From Actinoplanes regularis (GTDB taxonomy: Bacteria; Actinomycetota; Actinomycetes; Mycobacteriales; Micromonosporaceae), in assembly GCF_900188005.1 (NCBI RefSeq), contig NZ_FZNR01000001.1, positions 1,116,001-1,180,000 on the forward strand: a stretch of 64,000 nt of DNA, read 5' to 3'. Numbering within the stretch: position 1 is the first letter of the stretch; every line of letters begins with the position of its first letter. A program made the position numbers and the translations under genes. Shown one piece after another: positions 62,474-64,000 of the stretch. Under the pieces are notes generated by a model, which worked only from the letters and a program-made list of their open reading frames with translations, did not search any database and had not been told where the DNA came from.

Positions 62474-63210
62474 GACCCGACTGCCTCCTGGTCACCCGCG
62501 CCGTCGACGACCCCTCCGGGGAGGGCGGTCAGGGACGCCTTGCGGTGTTCATGGAACGAGAGGATCTGCAATTCAATGGCGAGATCCACCTTGCGCACAT
62601 CGACGTTCGGGGGGACCGACAGTACGCATGGCGCGAAGTTCAGGATGCTTGTCACACCGGCGGCCACCAGCCCGTCCGCCACGACCTGGGCGGAGGCGGG
62701 CGGGGTGGCGATCACGCCGATCGCGATCGACTCCTCGGCGGCCACCTGGGCCAGGTCGTCGATGTGCCGCACGGACAGGCCGTTGATGACCTCGCCGACC
62801 TTCTTGCGGTCGGCGTCGAAGAGCGCGACGACCCGGAAGCCGCGGCTGGCGAATCCGGCGTAACCGGCCAGCGCGTGCCCGAGGTTTCCGACGCCGACCA
62901 GGCAGACCGCCCGGTTCTCGTCCAGGCCGAGGATGTACTCGATCTGGTCGACGAGCAGGGCGACGTCGTAGCCGACGCCCCGGGTTCCGTACGACCCGAG
63001 ATGCGAGAGATCCTTACGGAGCTTCGCAGAGTTGACCCCGGCTGCGGCGGCCAGACCTTCGCTGGATACCGTTTCCGCACCGGCCTCGGCCAGATGGTGC
63101 AGGGCGCGTAGATATTCGGGCAGCCGAGCGATCGTGGCCTCCGGGAGATCCGGGAAGGCCGGAACGCCGTCGGCCTCGCCGGGCGTGCTTCCGTGACGCT
63201 GCTGACTCAT
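62470..63210 (-). CDS. rex: Redox-sensing transcriptional repressor Rex
   Basis: 246 aa. The winged-helix domain covers ARLPEYLRALHHLAE to GVNSAKLRKDLSHLGSYGTRGVGYDV. The NAD(H)-binding Rossmann domain begins VCLVGVGNLGHALAGY, with ALFDADRKKVGE and IGVIATPPASAQVVAD, and a C-terminal domain-swapped helix. Rex represses when NADH is low and releases DNA on NADH binding. The ATG at 63210 gives MSQQRHGSTPG; longer in-frame starts run through the promoter. A Rex operator lies upstream, so it is autoregulated with hemACD. Confidence 0.96.
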   Translation of the reverse strand: MSQQRHGSTPGEADGVPAFPDLPEATIARLPEYLRALHHLAEAGAETVSSEGLAAAAGVNSAKLRKDLSHLGSYGTRGVGYDVALLVDQIEYILGLDENRAVCLVGVGNLGHALAGYAGFASRGFRVVALFDADRKKVGEVINGLSVRHIDDLAQVAAEESIAIGVIATPPASAQVVADGLVAAGVTSILNFAPCVLSVPPNVDVRKVDLAIELQILSFHEHRKASLTALPGGVVDGAGDQEAVGS

Positions 63211-63312
63211 CTGACTCCGTGCCGACGAGGCGGACCTGCGGTGAGCCCGGTCTGTGCGATACCGGTGAAACCCTCGAGGGGCGGCTGTGGTAGCGGGGCT
63301 CTTCGGAACCAC

Positions 63313-63341
63313 ACAGTAGGCGCTTGTGAAGGCGTGCACAA
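63313..63341 (-). promoter_or_regulatory. rex-hem promoter with Rex operator (ROP)
   Basis: On the minus strand -35 TTGTGC (63336-63341) and -10 TACTGT (63313-63318) are spaced by 17 nt. TTGTGCACGCCTTCACAA (63324-63341) fits the Rex operator TTGTG-n8-CACAA and covers the -35 and the spacer, so bound Rex would block RNA polymerase. The leader to the rex ATG is about 100 nt. Confidence 0.87.
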
Positions 63342-63442
63342 ATCGCGATCTTGTCGGGACAATTGGACAAGGTCGACTCAGCTGTGTTAGCCGAGCCGAC
63401 CTGTCGAGTATTACCGTTCCCACCCCGCCAGGGCCACTTGAC

Positions 63443-64000
63443 TCAGAGTGACATGGCCATCTTCACCGCATCGACGAGCGAGTCGGCGACCGGACGGCCC
63501 GATTCGCGTAGCCGAACGGGGTCGGTGAAGCCCCCGGTGTAGAGCACCGAGGCGGCGCCCACCGAGTCGGCCGCGGCCGCGTCGTCGAGCGAGTCACCGA
63601 TCAGCACCACCTCGGCACCGGTGACACCCAGACCCGCCAGGTGCCGGGCCAGGTGGCCGGCCTTGAGGTCGCCACCCACCTCGGTACGCAGTCCGTCGAT
63701 CCGGGCGAATACACCGGCCAGGCCGTACGTCTCCACGGCCGGCACCAACTCGTCGTGGAACCACATGGAGAGCAGCGACTGCGTCCCCGGCCAGGTCTTG
63801 ATCGCGGCCAGCGCGTCGGCGGCCAGCGCGATGTCGGTCAGCCCGAGCCGGTACGCGTCGTGGAAGATCCGGTCCAGCCGGCCGAACTCCTCCGCGTCCA
63901 CCGCCCGGCCCAGCATCTCCGCGTAGAACTCGGCGACCGGCCGGCGGAAGGCCCGCCGGTGTTCGTCCGCCTCGACGGCGCGCCCGCCGACCGTGGCGAA
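63443..64000 (-). CDS. HAD family hydrolase, N-terminus outside window
   Basis: The last 185 codons are present and the frame is open to the right edge. IKTWPGTQSLLSMWFHDEL contains the motif II region, GGDLKAGHLARHLAGLGV the motif III Lys, and VVLIGDSLDDAAAADSVGAASVLYTGG motif IV. The nucleophile Asp motif I lies beyond position 64000. The layout is that of a Gph-like phosphatase. It is upstream of rex on the same strand, separated by the Rex-controlled promoter. Confidence 0.88.
   Translation of the reverse strand, partial: FATVGGRAVEADEHRRAFRRPVAEFYAEMLGRAVDAEEFGRLDRIFHDAYRLGLTDIALAADALAAIKTWPGTQSLLSMWFHDELVPAVETYGLAGVFARIDGLRTEVGGDLKAGHLARHLAGLGVTGAEVVLIGDSLDDAAAADSVGAASVLYTGGFTDPVRLRESGRPVADSLVDAVKMAMSL

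Overview
The window comes from a high-GC actinomycete chromosome, most likely Micromonosporaceae and Actinoplanes-like. The grounds are very GC-rich third positions, many GTG starts, and gene neighbourhoods typical of actinobacteria: rsmI divergent from a protein mannosyltransferase, galU-glp-rimJ-sepX, htrA-tatB-mrp, divIVA-domain/tag/DUF3117, and rex-hemA-hemC-hemD-hemB. It reads as core chromosome. I see no insertion sequence, prophage, CRISPR array, plasmid function or recognisable defence island. About 62 protein genes and one tRNA gene are supported.

Layout. 1-7.9 kb: partial rsmI, a GT39 mannosyltransferase, a two-gene exopolysaccharide locus (Pro/Thr-rich anchor plus NodB deacetylase fused to a GT2 synthase, like streptomycete MatB), a degenerate GAF/histidine-kinase-like protein and a DUF2199 protein. 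8-12 kb: tRNA-Ala(CGC) and the division/envelope operon galU-glp-rimJ-like-sepX/glpR. 12-18 kb: a HAMP-GAF-GGDEF cyclase, formyl-THF cyclo-ligase, an FmdB zinc ribbon, a SAF-like secretion protein and small membrane proteins. 18-25 kb: Fur, MpaB/DUF2236, a RecB-like nuclease, MarC, a PHP/PH-domain pair, DUF6758 and a TrmH-type methyltransferase. 25-34 kb: thioredoxin, an intein-containing Rv2578c-type radical SAM protein, CoA-binding protein, SDR, lipoprotein, EamA, HAD and PhzF. 34-42 kb: a MgtE_N/CBS protein with DUF1003 and Mrp, then TatB, HtrA, O-methyltransferase, PepA and DUF3117. 42-50 kb: PaaX with a PaaG-like crotonase, Tag/SRPBCC/DivIVA-domain operon, a lone nuoA, korAB and a K+ channel. 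50-57 kb: a class III cyclase/STAND regulator with degenerate catalytic residues, a second FmdB protein, and a membrane-anchored transglycosylase-like protein whose catalytic Glu is Ala. 57-64 kb: hemB and the rex-hemA-hemC-hemD operon with a Rex operator, then a partial HAD phosphatase.

How the genes work together. Several blocks are coupled operons with 4-nt ATGA/GTGA overlaps: glp/galU, tag/SRPBCC/divIVA-like, paaX/crotonase, MgtE_N/DUF1003 and rex/hemA/hemC/hemD. Rex links NADH/NAD+ to tetrapyrrole synthesis. Glp and SepX/GlpR link to septation. HtrA and TatB act in envelope proteostasis and export.

The least explained signal is a set of at least nine degenerate tandem arrays in intergenic DNA (units about 30-69 bp, each locus with its own unit). 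In five loci the array begins inside the last codons of the adjacent gene and repeats outward past the stop codon. Two further in-frame minisatellites lie in the extracytoplasmic or linker parts of the GGDEF protein and the transglycosylase-like protein. Several signalling or enzymatic proteins here have lost their key catalytic residue while the fold is conserved. A 95-nt near-perfect palindrome separates a GNAT gene from hemB.
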